64,000 nt of DNA. Source: Stichopus chloronotus (lineage: Eukaryota > Echinodermata > Holothuroidea > Aspidochirotida > Stichopodidae). Positions 13,109-28,200 of this stretch are shown here, piece after piece (positions within the stretch are counted from its first letter, which is position 1; the number at the start of each line of letters is the position of its first letter). The translations under genes were made by a program, and so were the position numbers. Location: positions 31,964,962-32,028,961 of the forward strand of contig CM037829.1 of NCBI GenBank assembly GCA_021234535.1, given 5' to 3'. Below the pieces are notes generated by a model, which was not told the origin of the DNA, ran no database searches, and saw only the letters and a list, made by a program, of their open reading frames with translations.

Positions 13109-13114
13109 CACGTG
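13109..13114. promoter_or_regulatory. CACGTG E-box upstream of NUBP2 start
   Basis: A perfect CACGTG lies 92 bp before the NUBP2 ATG, in a position consistent with a proximal promoter. It is the binding word of USF/Myc-type bHLH factors. A single hexamer is weak evidence. Confidence 0.25.
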
Positions 13115-13205
13115 TGCACTTGGTGTGCATTGTGCAATAACTTTTTGCATACAGGTCTTCGCAGCAGCGTAATTACATTTCAAGAAGTCGTTAATACTAC
13201 CGATC

Positions 13206-16200
13206 ATGAGTCTCAGCGATAATTTGAAGACTGTAAAACATGTAATTATTATTCTTTCTGGGAAGGGTGGTGTCGGTAAAAGCACTATTGCCACCCAATT
13301 AGCGTTGTCGCTAAAACATCGGGGACTGAAGGTAACCGTAACGTTATCTTCTTTTTTAATGCCTTACTCACACTTGTACCAGTTGCACAACAACGAAAGA
13401 GCGATATTGTCATTCCCATTCTACACTAACTAGTCCTAACTTACAGTACGTAAGAGTACGTTCCCAAGTTCTGTACAAATCATAAGATATTTCTTCAACC
13501 ATTGTCAGTCTCAGTTGAGGCTATTTTAAAAGTAGTGTTGTTGAAAATAGGTATCAAATTAAGTTACGCCAAACTCACTTTTAATGGTGACAATGAAGTT
13601 AGGCCATAGTGTTATTTCATTTTATTTAGTTAACAAGGAAGTCAGTGGCTGCATTCACAGGTGGTCCTAGCGTTAAGTATACACTACATTGCCTACACCT
13701 ACTTAATGCTAGGACCACATGTGGCTGCATACTGTTGAATGCGATGCAACTGCCAATTGAGGCGGTGCATACATATATACTGGCATATGTGTACAATTTG
13801 GTGTTACTGTGATCCCTACTTTTGTGTAGCTTTGTGGAATGAAACAAACTTTAATTCCCTACAGGAGTTTGTTTAGCTGAACCTTTTAACCACTGAAGAA
13901 TGTTTCTCTGATGTCTGCTATGATGTATGTGCTACCCTGATAAATTTGTACAAGCAAATTGTCTATTTCCAAAGGGAAAGTTGATTGTATTACTAGTTAA
14001 AAGTTTCAACTATGAATGATGTTCTAAGTTCTTGCACATATCTGCCATCTTGCACTCTATGTGCAGTATTGTAATTTTCATGTAGATTTTGATTGTTGTG
14101 CCACTGCAGAAACGCAATACTGAAAAGATATAACTTGGATACATGGATAAAACTTTGACATCTTACGTAAAATCCTTCAGTTTCTAGCTACTGGAAATTC
14201 AATACCCCTAAGAATCCAATAGTCTTGTTTTAGCAAGTCCGAGGTTTCATTTTAGTATAATTTGATCCAGTCTGGTAGGAATTGTATCTCAAAATCTGTT
14301 ACTTTAACTAACATTTGCTTCAGTTAATGATAGGATGAAACCTGCCAAACTTTGTGCACCTTACTAAAGTTTGAGTATCCTTTTAAACAAATCCTATGGG
14401 TTAACCTACAGCAATTACCTGTGAACAAGCTAGCAACAAAAATGGTCATGAACAAATCCACTGAATGATCTAAATCATGATTTGGAAATCCGTAGCAGTA
14501 GGTGGCAACTTCAAATAGGATGCCTAGCCTACCTCTCCTGTGCAAATGCAGTACTGTGAAGTTGACTAATCAGGCAGGGGTAATGAACTAATGAGCGTTT
14601 CAGCTTTTTCTTAAGTCATTACAATGTATGATAGTCAAAACTTTGTCAAGCTGCGTAGACCATTGCATTGTCGTGCTTGTTTTGTAGGGGTGCACAAAGT
14701 TTGGCAGTACATGAAGATTGGTGTATATACTATATGCCATAAATTACAGCAACTCTGCATTTTATGTACGGATGTTGAATGCTTGGGATATCTTCAGCAT
14801 ACAGTATGTTGTACTACAATAGATACTGAAGATACCCCAAGCTTACAACAGCTGTGCATGCTAATAAATATTCATGATCATTAATCCAATATCAGCCAAT
14901 CCTCACATGATATCATACATGTTTATCCCGTCTCAAGAGGACACACTCTAACCATTATAGTATGTCTGGATATCACATCGTGTTCTATCATGGAGAAAAG
15001 GTCTGCTTGAGACATGATTTTAGCACATTATGAAAATTCTGTGAGGACTAGGTGGCAGCAGAGCACAAGTCTTTCAGATCTTGTATCAGATTTGATTTGA
15101 TTCTATATACTGGCATACCAAACTATGCTAGTAACAATTCCATTTCCATGGCAAAGATTTTTGTGTCTGTGTACACTTATGCAGACTGAAGAAAAGGACT
15201 GCAGTATGTATAGCCTTAAATAATTGAGTAGAAAAATCAATCGAGTTGGAAAACCAAATATCCACATTATCACATTCTGTCAAGCTACTATTGCATTCTG
15301 TACACTTTTATTTATGTCACTCTTCCTTACCTGTCACCAATAATATTGAACAGTCGCTTATCTCTGTTTGAGATGGCTGGTAACTTTTCATTCTGCCCTA
15401 ACAACCCAGTATCTGATTACAGTCTAATTACCATCTACTATGTGAGTTCTGCATGACTGTTTAGTAGAGTGGTACATTTTCTCTGTTTTCTTATTAATTT
15501 TTCTTCTTGGGAGCCTCAATGGATTTTGGAACATGCAAAGAATTGTCCTTCTTCACAGATCTCCATCAATATGTACATTATTTTCATTTTAAGGCACAAG
15601 TTGGGATTCTTTTGTTTGTGTGTGTGTGGGTGTGTGTGTGTGTGTTTTCTTTTTTTTTTGCTGTTTTTGGATGTTGCATAAAAGTTTGCCTCCTGCGCTC
15701 CCCACCCTCTCCAAACTTTGCTATATGTTATTCGTATTGGTGTGCCTGGCTGCCTGTACCAGAGTAGTCTGTTGTTATTATTATGGTGTCAGTGTTAATT
15801 TCTACAATTTGTGCTCATATTATTTTCATTTTGTAATCTTTACTTAAGATAGGCCTGTGTACAGTAGATAATCATAGAGGTGGGTATAGGTAGAACTTAA
15901 AGCTCCTTTATTTTTCCTTTTGTAGGTTGGGATATTGGATGTTGATCTTTGCGGTCCAAGTATTCCTCGGATGTTAAATGTGGAGGAGAACGATGTACAT
16001 CAAAGTTCTCAAGGGTGAGATTCTCGGAAAAAGAACAACATCCTATGTTAATGGATGATCGTTAAGCAGTATTTCATATCACACTTTTGCAATTTGTTCT
16101 TTGAAAAAAAATGTGATCTTTTTTCGTTTGGACAAGTTCATGCTTATAACGTTTTCATTCTGTTGGTCTGTCATAACCATCACCTTTCAGAGCCATTACT

Positions 16201-19200
16201 AAGCTACAGGGATACAGTGGATCATTTACCTGCAGCAATGAGCAAATATAAAGTAGTGCTAGAATAATGTTGTTTGTTTCATATCAGTACAGTAGGTAAG
16301 GTAGCAGATCTGTTTTACTACAGCAGGTCACTGATTTACTTGAGAAGACATGTTGCAGGCCTACGTCTGTTTGACCTTTACAAATTGATACAATCCATGA
16401 GGCTCACATCAAACCTCTCGGTGTCTGTTTGCTGATGAATTTTGGAAGGCAAGCGTATATGGAACAGGACACATGTCTCCTTCAAAATGGTCTCTTGAAA
16501 AGTGTTTGTATTGCAGGAAACCTGTCACAAATGAGAAGAGTGATTTAATTCTAGGTTGCCCTTGTGGCAATGTTTGTGCTAAGAAATTGAACTATGGAGG
16601 GAAATTTCCCTCTCTAAACAATTTTTTGGGAGGGATTAACAAAATCAAGAAGCAAGTTGTCAAGTTGTCACTTGGTAAAATTCTATTGCAATTTCGGTGC
16701 ATGTACATATAGTTGTAGCTGCAACATCAGCTCTGGAAAGTTTGGAGAATTTTCCTGCTTAAGATTTATCTTTGTATCAGTATTCAGGGGACAAATGCAG
16801 GATTCACGCAATCTGATATCTTCACCTGAACACAGCCTTGAGGTACAAAGGATTCACCACAGAATCATTGTGACCGTCCTTGTCAATATAGATCATGTAG
16901 GCCCACTCATCGGATCCACTTTTCAATGATGGAATGTCACCGAATGTGTTGAGACCCAGTGCAAGTCATCAGGATTCTCCTACACAAAATAGATTTGATT
17001 TGATTGGTGGGGCTTGCAGAGCTTGCAATTTTGTCTCCATTGGACAGGGCTCGCAAATTTTAAATGAAGAAAATCTTTATAGTTGTTAAAAATTTGACAA
17101 AGTGTTTGGCTGAAAGGTGTGGCCACAATAGTCTCAGTAAAAGAAGGTATTTGTTGCTATAAAGTTTACAAGAAGAGTGTCACAATCCCAACCAAACATG
17201 TAATATCGATGAAGATACAGCTTTTGCTAGTGCCCAGAACCTACTGTGGATGAAACTACTGGTGATACAGCTAGTTGCTGTGGGTATTTCTTGGGCACAA
17301 GAGTCACCTGTCTTTGCATTTCCTCCCTGCTTAGGTGGGTTCCGGTCTATCCAGATTCGACTCAAACACTGGCTGTCATGTCAATCGCTTTCCTTTTGAA
17401 CAAGAGAGATGATCCGGTGGTTTGGAGAGGTCCAAAGAAAAATGGTGAGTCAGAATGTAACTTAGTGTGACTTGGTTAAAGTTTTTAGAAGAACAAGTCC
17501 AGCTGTGACAGCAACTCCCTAGAAAGATCCCAATACAATGGGAGAAAAAAATAAGCTGAAGATGTGTCCTTAGTCTTAGCTTCATTTTAGTTATTTATTG
17601 ACGTGAAAGAGGGTTACAGTGAGTGTTCTTTGTCTGTCTGTTTCGTTTATACCACCATCAGTATTTCCTTTCGTTCCTACTGTGACTACATTCTTACAGT
17701 AATGTAGCTATTTTTAGGAAGAATGTATGTCAATATTTCATCAACATCACCTTCATGTAGTCATATCTCTGATAGCATGCATATTTACGTAGCATGGAGT
17801 TAGTATGTAAGTGACCATACAAACCATCATTTATCTGTCAGTTGTTGAAGGATAACCAGTAGTATTTACTTCTTGATTTTGTTATATAGTACCCATTGGG
17901 TAGGCTACTACAAAGAATAATTCATTGTGTTATGTTATGTTCTGATCATTTTAGTTTTTTTGAGGTGAGGGGGCCGAGAAATAGCAGAAGACTAAAGTAG
18001 AGTGCTGTCACTAGTTGGCATAGAAAGTACCAGAAAATTTTGGAAAAGCAATACCCCCTATATTGCAGAAATATGCTCTTCTCAGGCTCTGCAAGTACTG
18101 TAGCTTCCTGGAAAGGACTCTGTCAGTATTTTCTTGGATGGAAAACCCTTAACTGGATCTAACCCTTAACTCTTGACTGGATCATAGTAAAAGCAACAGT
18201 TATAAAATAGTTAAATTTTCATCTGCAGTAGCATTATCACTCATGGGGTAATAACAGGTAGACATACTGTTCATACTTATGATTTGAGTGGACTGAAGAA
18301 TCTTACATCTACAAGATATCTTCACTTCATTAACCCTGAATGCAACTTCAGTTTAAATTGGTTCTATTTGCTCAATACTTGAGGCTTTAGAAACACAAAT
18401 TATATGAATATTGGGGACGAGGGGGTCTAAGGTTACATTTTGTCTTAGGTTCGCTGCTGTGCGCAGTGGTCAGGTTTGCTTTGTAACCTCAGACCAAACT
18501 ATTTCCTCCTTTCTTTTGACAGCAATGATCAAGCAGTTTCTATCTGATGTCGTTTGGGGTGACCTTGATTATCTCATCATCGATACTCCACCAGGTACGG
18601 TTTCTCTTTCGTGCTAGCGGAAATCAGTCTTCTGTTACCGGGGTATATCTGTGTTCGTTATTTCAAGTATTTAACAAATCTGTGAGATCTGTTACACACT
18701 TGAAGGTATGATTAAGCATAGAACTCCTCAGTTTCTGTGCATGCTACCTAGTTTTAAGTGAATGTGGTCTTCCTGTCCTACTGCTCTGTTTACCACATAC
18801 TGAAATATTGATGCCTTCTGGACTAATAAAATAAGCATTAGAACTGTTTCAAAGAGCCAGCTTGTCTTACACAACTAGGCTTTCAAGTGACTCCCTCATT
18901 CTGGACTGATAAGACAAACATTAAAACTGTTAAATAAGACAGCTTGTCTTACAAAATTAAGCTTTCAAGTCACTGCCACATTCTGGACTTATAAGATAAC
19001 ATTAAAACAGTTTAATAGAGACAGTTTGTCTAACTCAGCTACACTTTCAGGTGACTCCCAATTGCTCTACTTTTTTCTACTTTTTGTAGATTCCTTCTGC
19101 TTCTCCTAATTTTTTCTTTAAAATCCTTCATTATCCTACTTTAGTCTTCTTTTTTGACTTGCTTAACTTGATAAAATTTCCTTAAGTTTTGATAAAAATA

Positions 19201-22200
19201 AAGCATAAGCATGGAATGTCTTGTTATCCTCCTCACTCCCTATCAAAATAATACATTGTTACCATCTTCGGTTAATTCTAAACTCTTGATAAAATTTAAT
19301 GTACCTTTGAGCAGATTTGTAGTAAAACTGTGTCATCTAAAGAGCTGGGAAGTATTTGAGACAAGCTGTTTAAATCAAGTTTTAAGCATAGAGAAGTATC
19401 TCTACCTCAAAATGTACCTTAAACTCTCTCTCTTTCTTATCCTTGTATAGGTACTTCAGATGAACACATAACTGTCGTTGAAGGTCTTCAGGGCTGTAAT
19501 CCAGATGGTGTGGTACTTGTTACAACTCCTCAGGTAAGCAGATGTATACTACACTTTTTTGAGAAGAGACTTATTGCAAAACACTGAATGACTAAAGAAG
19601 TCTATGCTGATTTGTTTAATTCAACACCCCCTCCACAAAGTAAATAGAGACACCAATCAGGAGTGGCACCAGATCTTGAGATGTGGGGCGGATAAAGTGA
19701 GTTACAAATAGAAGGGGCTCTAGAGGTAGGTATATTTGCTCATTATATGGTAAATACATGCATATGTTACAGAAAGTATGAAGCACCAAAACATTTGGGT
19801 CTTGTTTGGAGGGGAAAATACGGTTTTCTGACGGTTAACTTTCAAGTGTCTTTAAAAAGTGCACCTCAACCCACCCCCACAGAAATCTGTAACTAAAAAT
19901 GCAGTTTCTGTCGATTTTCAAATAATACCTCTCTGAAAAGTGGGAGTGCCCGATAGTGTCGCCAGTGGTACCAATCATACATGACAGCTGAGTGTATCGC
20001 TTACATGAATTATATCAATAAATAAATTCCAAGTTCAAGTTTGCGGAAGTGACCAAAAAATGTGAACATATCAGAAACTAATACCATGAAGTGATTCAAC
20101 TTTTTATGCAATGGTGTATTTTTCAAATGTGGGATTGATCCTAGCTCGTTTGAAGTAAGTCGCAAAACACGTAGTTGCAATGACCTAGGTTGTAAATCCC
20201 AATTTACAAATGAAACAGTGAAAGAATGTGGGACAGGAATTAAATTGTTTTACAGTGTAATTGTACCCAGAACAAGTCCCAACAAGAATTCACTGCAATA
20301 CCAGAATGAGTGTATGAGGGGGAGTGGGTGGGGAGGGAATGAAAGGGGGCTGCAGTGTGTGTATGATCTTTTGCAAAACTGACCGATGGCATACATTACC
20401 TCCTTGCTGTAGTAAGATGAATTAAGAATCTTAGATTTGTTGACTTGGTCACGATGTGCACAAAATCCAGTTTCTCCCTATTGATGATTTTGAAATTTGC
20501 AGCTTTATCTCACCTGAATATTGCCCAGATATCCTTATACACAAATCACTGCAGACAAATTACTCTGGTCAAATGGTCTGACACATTTTAACCACCCTTT
20601 GCTCTTACCCATTTTGTTGCTCTCGCTGTCTGGAGAGTACTTAAAAAATTTTTGTTGTTTTTATTCTCCTGTATGTATCTGTAGTATCATTAATATTGTT
20701 GTCTATTATGCACATTTGTGCCGTGTTTAATTGTTGTCAGCAAATTACCAATTCCTTTAAAAATCATAAACACATGTAAGAAATGAAATAGGTGAAAGAA
20801 TGGATGGAGGCCCAGATACTAGGGTTGGTGGGTATCCTGTTACCCAAGCAGTACCGGTTTTCGCAGTACAGGTACTCGCAGTACCGGAGGAAAAATCTTT
20901 TCTGCAAATACCGGTGCTTTTGAATACTTCACAGCACTGGGGGAAATTCTCGGTACCGGTACCGTCTCCAACAGATCAACAAAAAATTTGTTTTCAAATG
21001 TAGTGTTAATACTTACATACCAACTTACATGTCATCAAAATGGACCAAAAGTAAATTCCAGATCCATTTTAAAACTTTTCTTTTCAATATCTAGGTGTGC
21101 ATGTAACAGGAAATATCGGGGAGAGCTCAGGAAATTCAAACAATCTCTACAATTATCCTGCTGAGATTTTGAAGTGTACATGTACCGCTCACTCCTGCAA
21201 TAAATCATGTATACACAACATGTTCTGAGCATTTCATGTCACCAAAATATCTCCTGGAATTTTTGGATTTGCCCAGGGAGGACTAAGGAAGACCTCAGGA
21301 CTCTTTGGTTTTCACACAATGATAGGGACCCTGAATGAATGGCCAGTAAAGCTGTATCTGTCTGTCTATGACAAAGAGTCATTCATTAATACTTTCTGAT
21401 ACTAATACTTCTTTCTTTTGGTTTACATTGTGGATAGTAACATTTATGAGTATATGTTGTGTCTGGAACACAATTGCCAATGCTGAGTTCACCATGATAA
21501 ACTGTGGTGAACATTGTGTAGATTACAGTGCAACAGTTAGCAAAGCATTCACAAGGGTTTCCCAGTACTATCTTACAGGGTTGTTTGATTTAAATCAAGC
21601 TGATTGAAATCACGATTAAAATCATGATTTTCATGTTAAAAAATCCTTATTTTAATTGATTTATTTGATTTAAATCACTGTTTTTTATTTAAATCACTGA
21701 TTAAAATTATGATTTTGTAAAAAAAATCAACAAACCTTGCTTTGTCATTGATCTCTTTGCCTAAAGGCTCAACCATCTCTGTGTATCAACAATTAGAATC
21801 GCCAACAGATCAATAGCAGATGAATTTTAGTAAGATTATTCACAAGTGTACCAGGAAGGTTCTCGTCCCATGTTAACGGAAATATACCATGATCTCCCCT
21901 GCATGTGGAGCATAATTAATGTCCAAAAATAGTAACCACAGGGAGGAAATGAAAATGGTAAAACAATGGATGAGGCCCATATGCAAGGGGAGGGGTCAAG
22001 GGGTTTGGATGAACTCTCCTGTAGAATCTGGAGTTCTGTTAGGGAAGTACTTGATGATGGACCTGCAGAGTGTACCCAGCTTGACTCTTAAAAGTGAAAA
22101 GGAGTAAACAATGGATGGAACATTCATCAGGACCACTTAGATATCTGGTATCTTTTGAGTTTGATGCAAGCATCTTCAACACTTGCCAATCAAAGGTTGG

Positions 22201-25200
22201 TGTGTAGAATTTTTTCTCCCTGTGGCAAAATTGAACCCCTCATTGACAAAGTTGCATGCCAAGCTGTGGAAGGCAACTTTTGCTCTGCCAGGCCATCCAC
22301 CAGTGCATCTCTGTGAGCTTCCGCCTTCAGATTCTGTGACCTGGACTCTCTAACAAGAAACTTACTGCTTTGAGCACAGTTAGTGTTATCACTAACTGTC
22401 ATACATGGGCACAAACCGCCTCCCTCCCCACCTCTCTTGGTACTCTCCAACAGTAAAAAGAAACGAGTTTGTGACCCACTTAACCATCAACTGCATGTAC
22501 ACAGTCCCTTTCTCTCCCCACCGTATTAACAGGTGTTCATTTGAAATCGTCCTCAGGCCGTTGCCGTGGGTGATGTCCGTAGAGAGTTAACATTCTGCAG
22601 GAAAACCAAATTGCCTGTTCTTGGCATCGTGGAGAATATGAGTGGCTTTGTTTGTCCGCATTGCTCGGTGAGTGAATGTTGATTATTCATGTTAAACATG
22701 AATATTTATGTTTCATGACTATTTTGTAGTTCAGTGGCGGCATGATAAAGACAGCAGAAAGACAAAGCATTTGTAACGAATGTGAAGATACTGTTATTGC
22801 AATTTGCAGACAGTTTTTCTGTTATAATTAATTTTATATGATTAATTTTAATGGAATTATGAATGACACTGCAAATTGACCTAGTCAGTGTATAAATCTA
22901 AGATGTTTTCTAGGGTCCATGCAGGTTTTCATCCTGTGATAAGTATGGCTGGTATTGTTGTCAATCTCAGTATTTGCAGATGAAATCAGTTCCCTCTTTT
23001 TATCGTCGTGGATTATCTCGTTGTGTTCGCTGATGAGATCACTCAACGTAAAAGTTTGATTCTGTACGTCAGACTGCTTTATCACCTGACAAATGTCATG
23101 ATTGGCTTTATCCGTGCATATCGCTCCATTGAACCTTGGTCCAACTGTATGATGTTTTTTTGTAACATATTAATGTTTATTATGTACATAGTGTCCCATT
23201 TAATTTCTTTAAACTGTTATCTACTGTAAAAGTATTTTAATAAGTTTGACTGCTACCTGGACTTCTATAATGAGGTAAACAAATATAATTTTCTGATTAG
23301 TTTGATTCCAAACATGATATTGGATTATCTTTGCATATCAATCTATTGAAACCTGGTCACAAGGTATGTCCTTTGTAATATGTTAATGATGCTTTATTGA
23401 TGATTGATACATTGGTTTATTTACTTTCCAGGAATGTTCAAATGTGTTTTCAAAAGGAGGCGGAGAATCACTCGCCAGAGAGTTTAACATTCCATTTCTA
23501 GGTGAGCTTTGAATTACACATGTAGAAACTCAAAAGAGTTTTCACAATGTAGTTTAATGTAAGCTTTCGACATATAGTTTACATTAAAAAAGCACTGTGG
23601 GAATGATTTTTTCCACACTGGTATTTCATTTAATACTTCCATGATGCTATGACTGTTGTAGTATAGGTTACTTACTGACACAGGAAAAAAAAAAGAAACT
23701 GGGAATGCAACTTGTTGGTTAATGTGTATATGTGAATGGTTTTCTTACGTACCGTGATATGATGTCTTAAAAATAGGAAGCTCTCATTGTGGGTAGGAAT
23801 TACAAAAAGTTCCAAATATTTTCTAGAATTCAAAGATCATCTCCAGTAGGCACAGATGACTGTTGCTCAAACTTTATATCGACCAAATGTCCCCATCAAC
23901 ATTGAGCAGCTGTTCACCATGAAATGTGGAAAAACGTAAAAGATAAATACCCTAAAAAATGGTCAAACCATGATCCACCTTGAATTCAAAAGTTTAGATT
24001 TGAGTCTATCTGTACATTATTGAATACAGTTTAGATGGTGAAATATGGTGAGCCTGGTGAATTGTTATGTGAAATAAGCAACAGAATCATATTTTGTAGA
24101 GTTAAAAGCCATTTTTTCAGGTGTCACAGCTCATCTTACTTTTTTTTTACCATGCTTCAAAAAACATAATGTTGACTCAGATGTCCCCAACAAACAACGA
24201 GCAGTTTTTTCACCCTGAAATGTGGGAGAATGCAAAAAGTTTGCATTGTTTTAGTGAAATACATAGTGAGGGTAGACTATTCAAGGCACTGTAAGTAACC
24301 CCAGATGGGTGTAGCAGAGGGTAAATACCGGTCTTTCAGAGTTCAATGAAACAAATAAACAAGAACAAAACAAAACAAAGAGGAAAATAAAGAAATCAGC
24401 CAATGCCACTGGTTTCTCATATTATGTGTGTGTCTGTGTGTGGTACTGCATTCTTGCAAGTGGCAGAATAAAGGTATTGGGTGATAACGGTATGTATGTG
24501 ATATGCCGTAGCTTGGCTTGTTGACATAAGTTAACAGGGAGATTGCTCTTGATTGGCAATAGTCCCATTGTATGTTCGAGGTAATGAGTCATTGGAGGTT
24601 AACAGAAGCAAAAGAGTCACAAGAAGTCACAAGAAGTTAAAAGTTGGTTGACCTCCCCTTTGTACGGAGATCAATACATATGATGTTCAAAAACTTTTGC
24701 TGTTTATTGGACATTGTGTGGTAGTTTTGTTATCAGTTCGAGTGTAGGATGGGGTCATTGTTGTATTGTGTCACCCCTTTTAATTTAAAAAAAAGAATTG
24801 AAAGGAATAGTCTCATAAATCGCATGCTTACGATATAGTTTTTGGAATAAATGCGTAGTTTGAAATGTTTAATATGTTCCAAAAAGCCAAAGTTTAAGTT
24901 GAAGCTGCACCCGTTATTATCATTTTTGTTGGATCTTACAAACTGGCAGATGATTTGGTTTCATCTCACAGAAAATTTGATGGGATGTTTGAGATGAAGG
25001 TTCCCCCCAGGCCCCCCCCCCCCTTTGAAATGAAGTACGAGAAAATTGCAACAATTCGTTTCTTACTCGACGTACGGTACCTTCTGAAATAATACTTGAC
25101 ATACAAAAATGATACTCACAATGCAAGACATTCATGGTAGATTGGATTTCTTGGGAGGAAACTGGGCACAAATTATTTTTTCCCCTTTCGCCTTTAAAGG

Positions 25201-28200
25201 AATTCTCCACCACCCCTGTGTCAAGTCTCTGTAGGCACCTGTTGTATCTGCTCTTCCGGTATTAAGTGGCACAATCACTGCCCAGTCAATCCTATTGTTA
25301 ATGTATTGAATGATATTCCTTGTGCCACCTGTAAAACTGCTTCTAAGCTTGGTTTCACGAACAATGACAATGATTCTCCCTTAAATTCTGTTGATCCTGA
25401 TGTAAATTCTGTGCATGATTCTCAAATCGACAGTTGCAAGTACTATAATTATGATTTCTTTAATAACATTAACCCTTACATTTGGGATAAGAAATTAACT
25501 TTGTTTCATGTTAATGCTAGGTCGCTTAATAGCAACTTTACCAACCTCTCAATTTCTCTTAGCTCTATTAAGCATAAATTTTCCCTTATTGGAATTACCG
25601 AGACTTGGCTTAATGATAATGAAACACTACATACCGTCTATAATATCCCAGGTTACAACTTAGAACAAACCCCCAGAGCAAGACGAGGGGGTGGGGTTGC
25701 TTTATACATTAATTCTGAACTTAGCTACAAAGCCCGTCCAGACCTTAGTATTTTCGTGGATGGTATTTTCGAGTCTATCTTTGTGGAGGTCTATAATCGA
25801 CAGTCTCCTGTTATAGTAGGAACTATTTATTGTCCAGTTGGTATTAAGGACGGTGTCTTAGACATCATCTCTACACTACTTGACTGTCTGAATAACGAAA
25901 GTAAGACTTGTTTCCTCATGGGCGATTTCAATTGTAATCTTCTTAATCAGGCCGATAACAGTTGTACCCAATTTGTCAACCTTTTTTATTCTTACTCTTA
26001 TCGTCCACTTCAGAGTATACCCACTAGAGTTACTTCACACTCTGCCTCACTGCTTGATGTAATTTTCACGAATAGTTTATGTTTAAATTCTGTTTCTGGT
26101 GTAGTAGTTGATGACATTTCTGATCATTTTCCAGTTTTCACGCTTACTGATTTAGGTGTTGCTATGTTGAGAGAAAATTCAATCTTTTTTAAAAGAGACA
26201 TCAACCCTGTTAGCCTTGACCAATTACGCTCCGCAGTTCAAAACGAATCCTGGGCAGATGTCTATAATTCTTCTGATGTTGATAGCGCCTTTGATAATTT
26301 CAATAATATATTCTTAAATCATTTAAATAATTGTCTTCCTTGGGTAGCCCATACCAAAAAGTGTAGTAACCGAAATTCGAAGCACTGGATCACCCAAGCC
26401 ATACTGAACTCTTGTAAAACAAAGAATCGTTTATTCAAAAGGTACCTCCGTAGTCGGTCTGCTGATGCTTTGAACGAGTATAAACGATTTCGAAATCGTC
26501 TTACTTCTGTCATCAGACAGGCTAAGAAATTTTACTTCTCTACTTTGTTCAGCAATACCACACAGGACACGAAATCTACATGGCGCTCAATTAATACCCT
26601 GTTGTATGGTCGAGGTACTGATTTTACTGCTGATAAATTAAATTATCATGGAACTAGTGTTTCGAATCCTTCCGATGTTGCAAATATCTTTAATGATTAT
26701 TTTACTGCCATTGGTCCTGCTACCCAGGCAGGGATTCCCCCCTCACACTGTAGTTATAAGTCCTATCTGTCCCATCGGGTTGTCGACTCTCTATTCATTA
26801 GTCCAGCATCATGCGAGGAGGTGTTAAATATAATATTTTCTCTTAAAAATTCTGCCGCTGGTTTTGATGGAATTTCCTCTACGATCCTCAAATATGTGGC
26901 TCATTCCCTGTGCACCCCACTAACCTACCTTTTTAATCTTTCTTTAGAGAAAGGTATTGTTCCTAGTCCTCTCAAAATTGCACGTGTTGTTCCTGTTTTT
27001 AAATCTGGTGATAAAGATTCGGTTAATAATTACAGACCTATTTCAATTTTACCATGTCTCTCCAAAGTACTCGAAAAACTTATGTTGACTCGATTATATT
27101 CTTTTTTTGTAAAGCAAAATCAATTGTATGAATACCAATTTGGGTTCCTTCCTGGGCGTTCGACTTCGCATGCTATTTTACACTTCACTAATAAAGTAAC
27201 AGATGCCTTCGAAAAAAAAAAATCAGTATGCATCAGGCATTTTCTTGGACCTGTCTAAGGCTTTTGATACATTGGACCATAGAATCTTACTCAGTAAACT
27301 TGAACATTATGGTATTAGGGGTACAGCACTGGATTGGTTTAAAAGTTATGTTACTGATCGTTACCAATATGTTGGCATTAACAATGTTAATTCTATACGT
27401 AAGCGTATTACTTGTGGTGTTCCTCAGGGATCTGTTCTAGGTCCTTTGTTGTTTATTATTTATATCAATGATCTCCACAGGGCTAGTAATAAATTGCATG
27501 TAATTTCTTATGCTGACGATACCAATCTTTTTTATTCCAGTAATGACCTCAGTTGTCTACTAAATGTAATACAATATGAATTTATCTATGTTCACAACTG
27601 GTTTTGTGCAAACAAGCTATCTCTCAATGTAAAGAAAACCAATTTTGTTATTTTTACCTCACCTTCTAAGCAACTTAATCAAGGTGTAAACAACATACAA
27701 CTTTGTGGTACTAACATACAGCGTTCAAATGTTACTAAGTTTCTTGGTGTGTTTGTTGATTCTCATCTCACCTGGACTGCTCATATCCAGTATGTTAGCA
27801 CGAAAGTTTCAAAAGGTGTAGGGATACTAAACAGATTTCGACAACTTCTTCCTAGGAACATTTTGGTATCCCTGTATAATACCCTTATACTCCCTTATCT
27901 CACTTATTGTAATATCATTTGGGGGAGCACGTATGCTACCAGAATTAAACCTCTCTTTATTTTGCAGAAAAGGGCCATTAGATGTATATGCAACGTAGAC
28001 TATCGTCATCATACTGCACCTCTTTTCGCTAGTCTTAACCTTCTTAATATTTATGATTTAAATCGGTATCTTACCGGGTTGTTTATTTTTTGACTGGTTA
28101 TATAACAGAACCCCGTCAATTTTTCGTGCTCAGTTTCAGTTTCGTGATAGCAATTACCCTTATCCTAGTCGTGCTTCAAATCAGTTTATCACTCCCCTTT

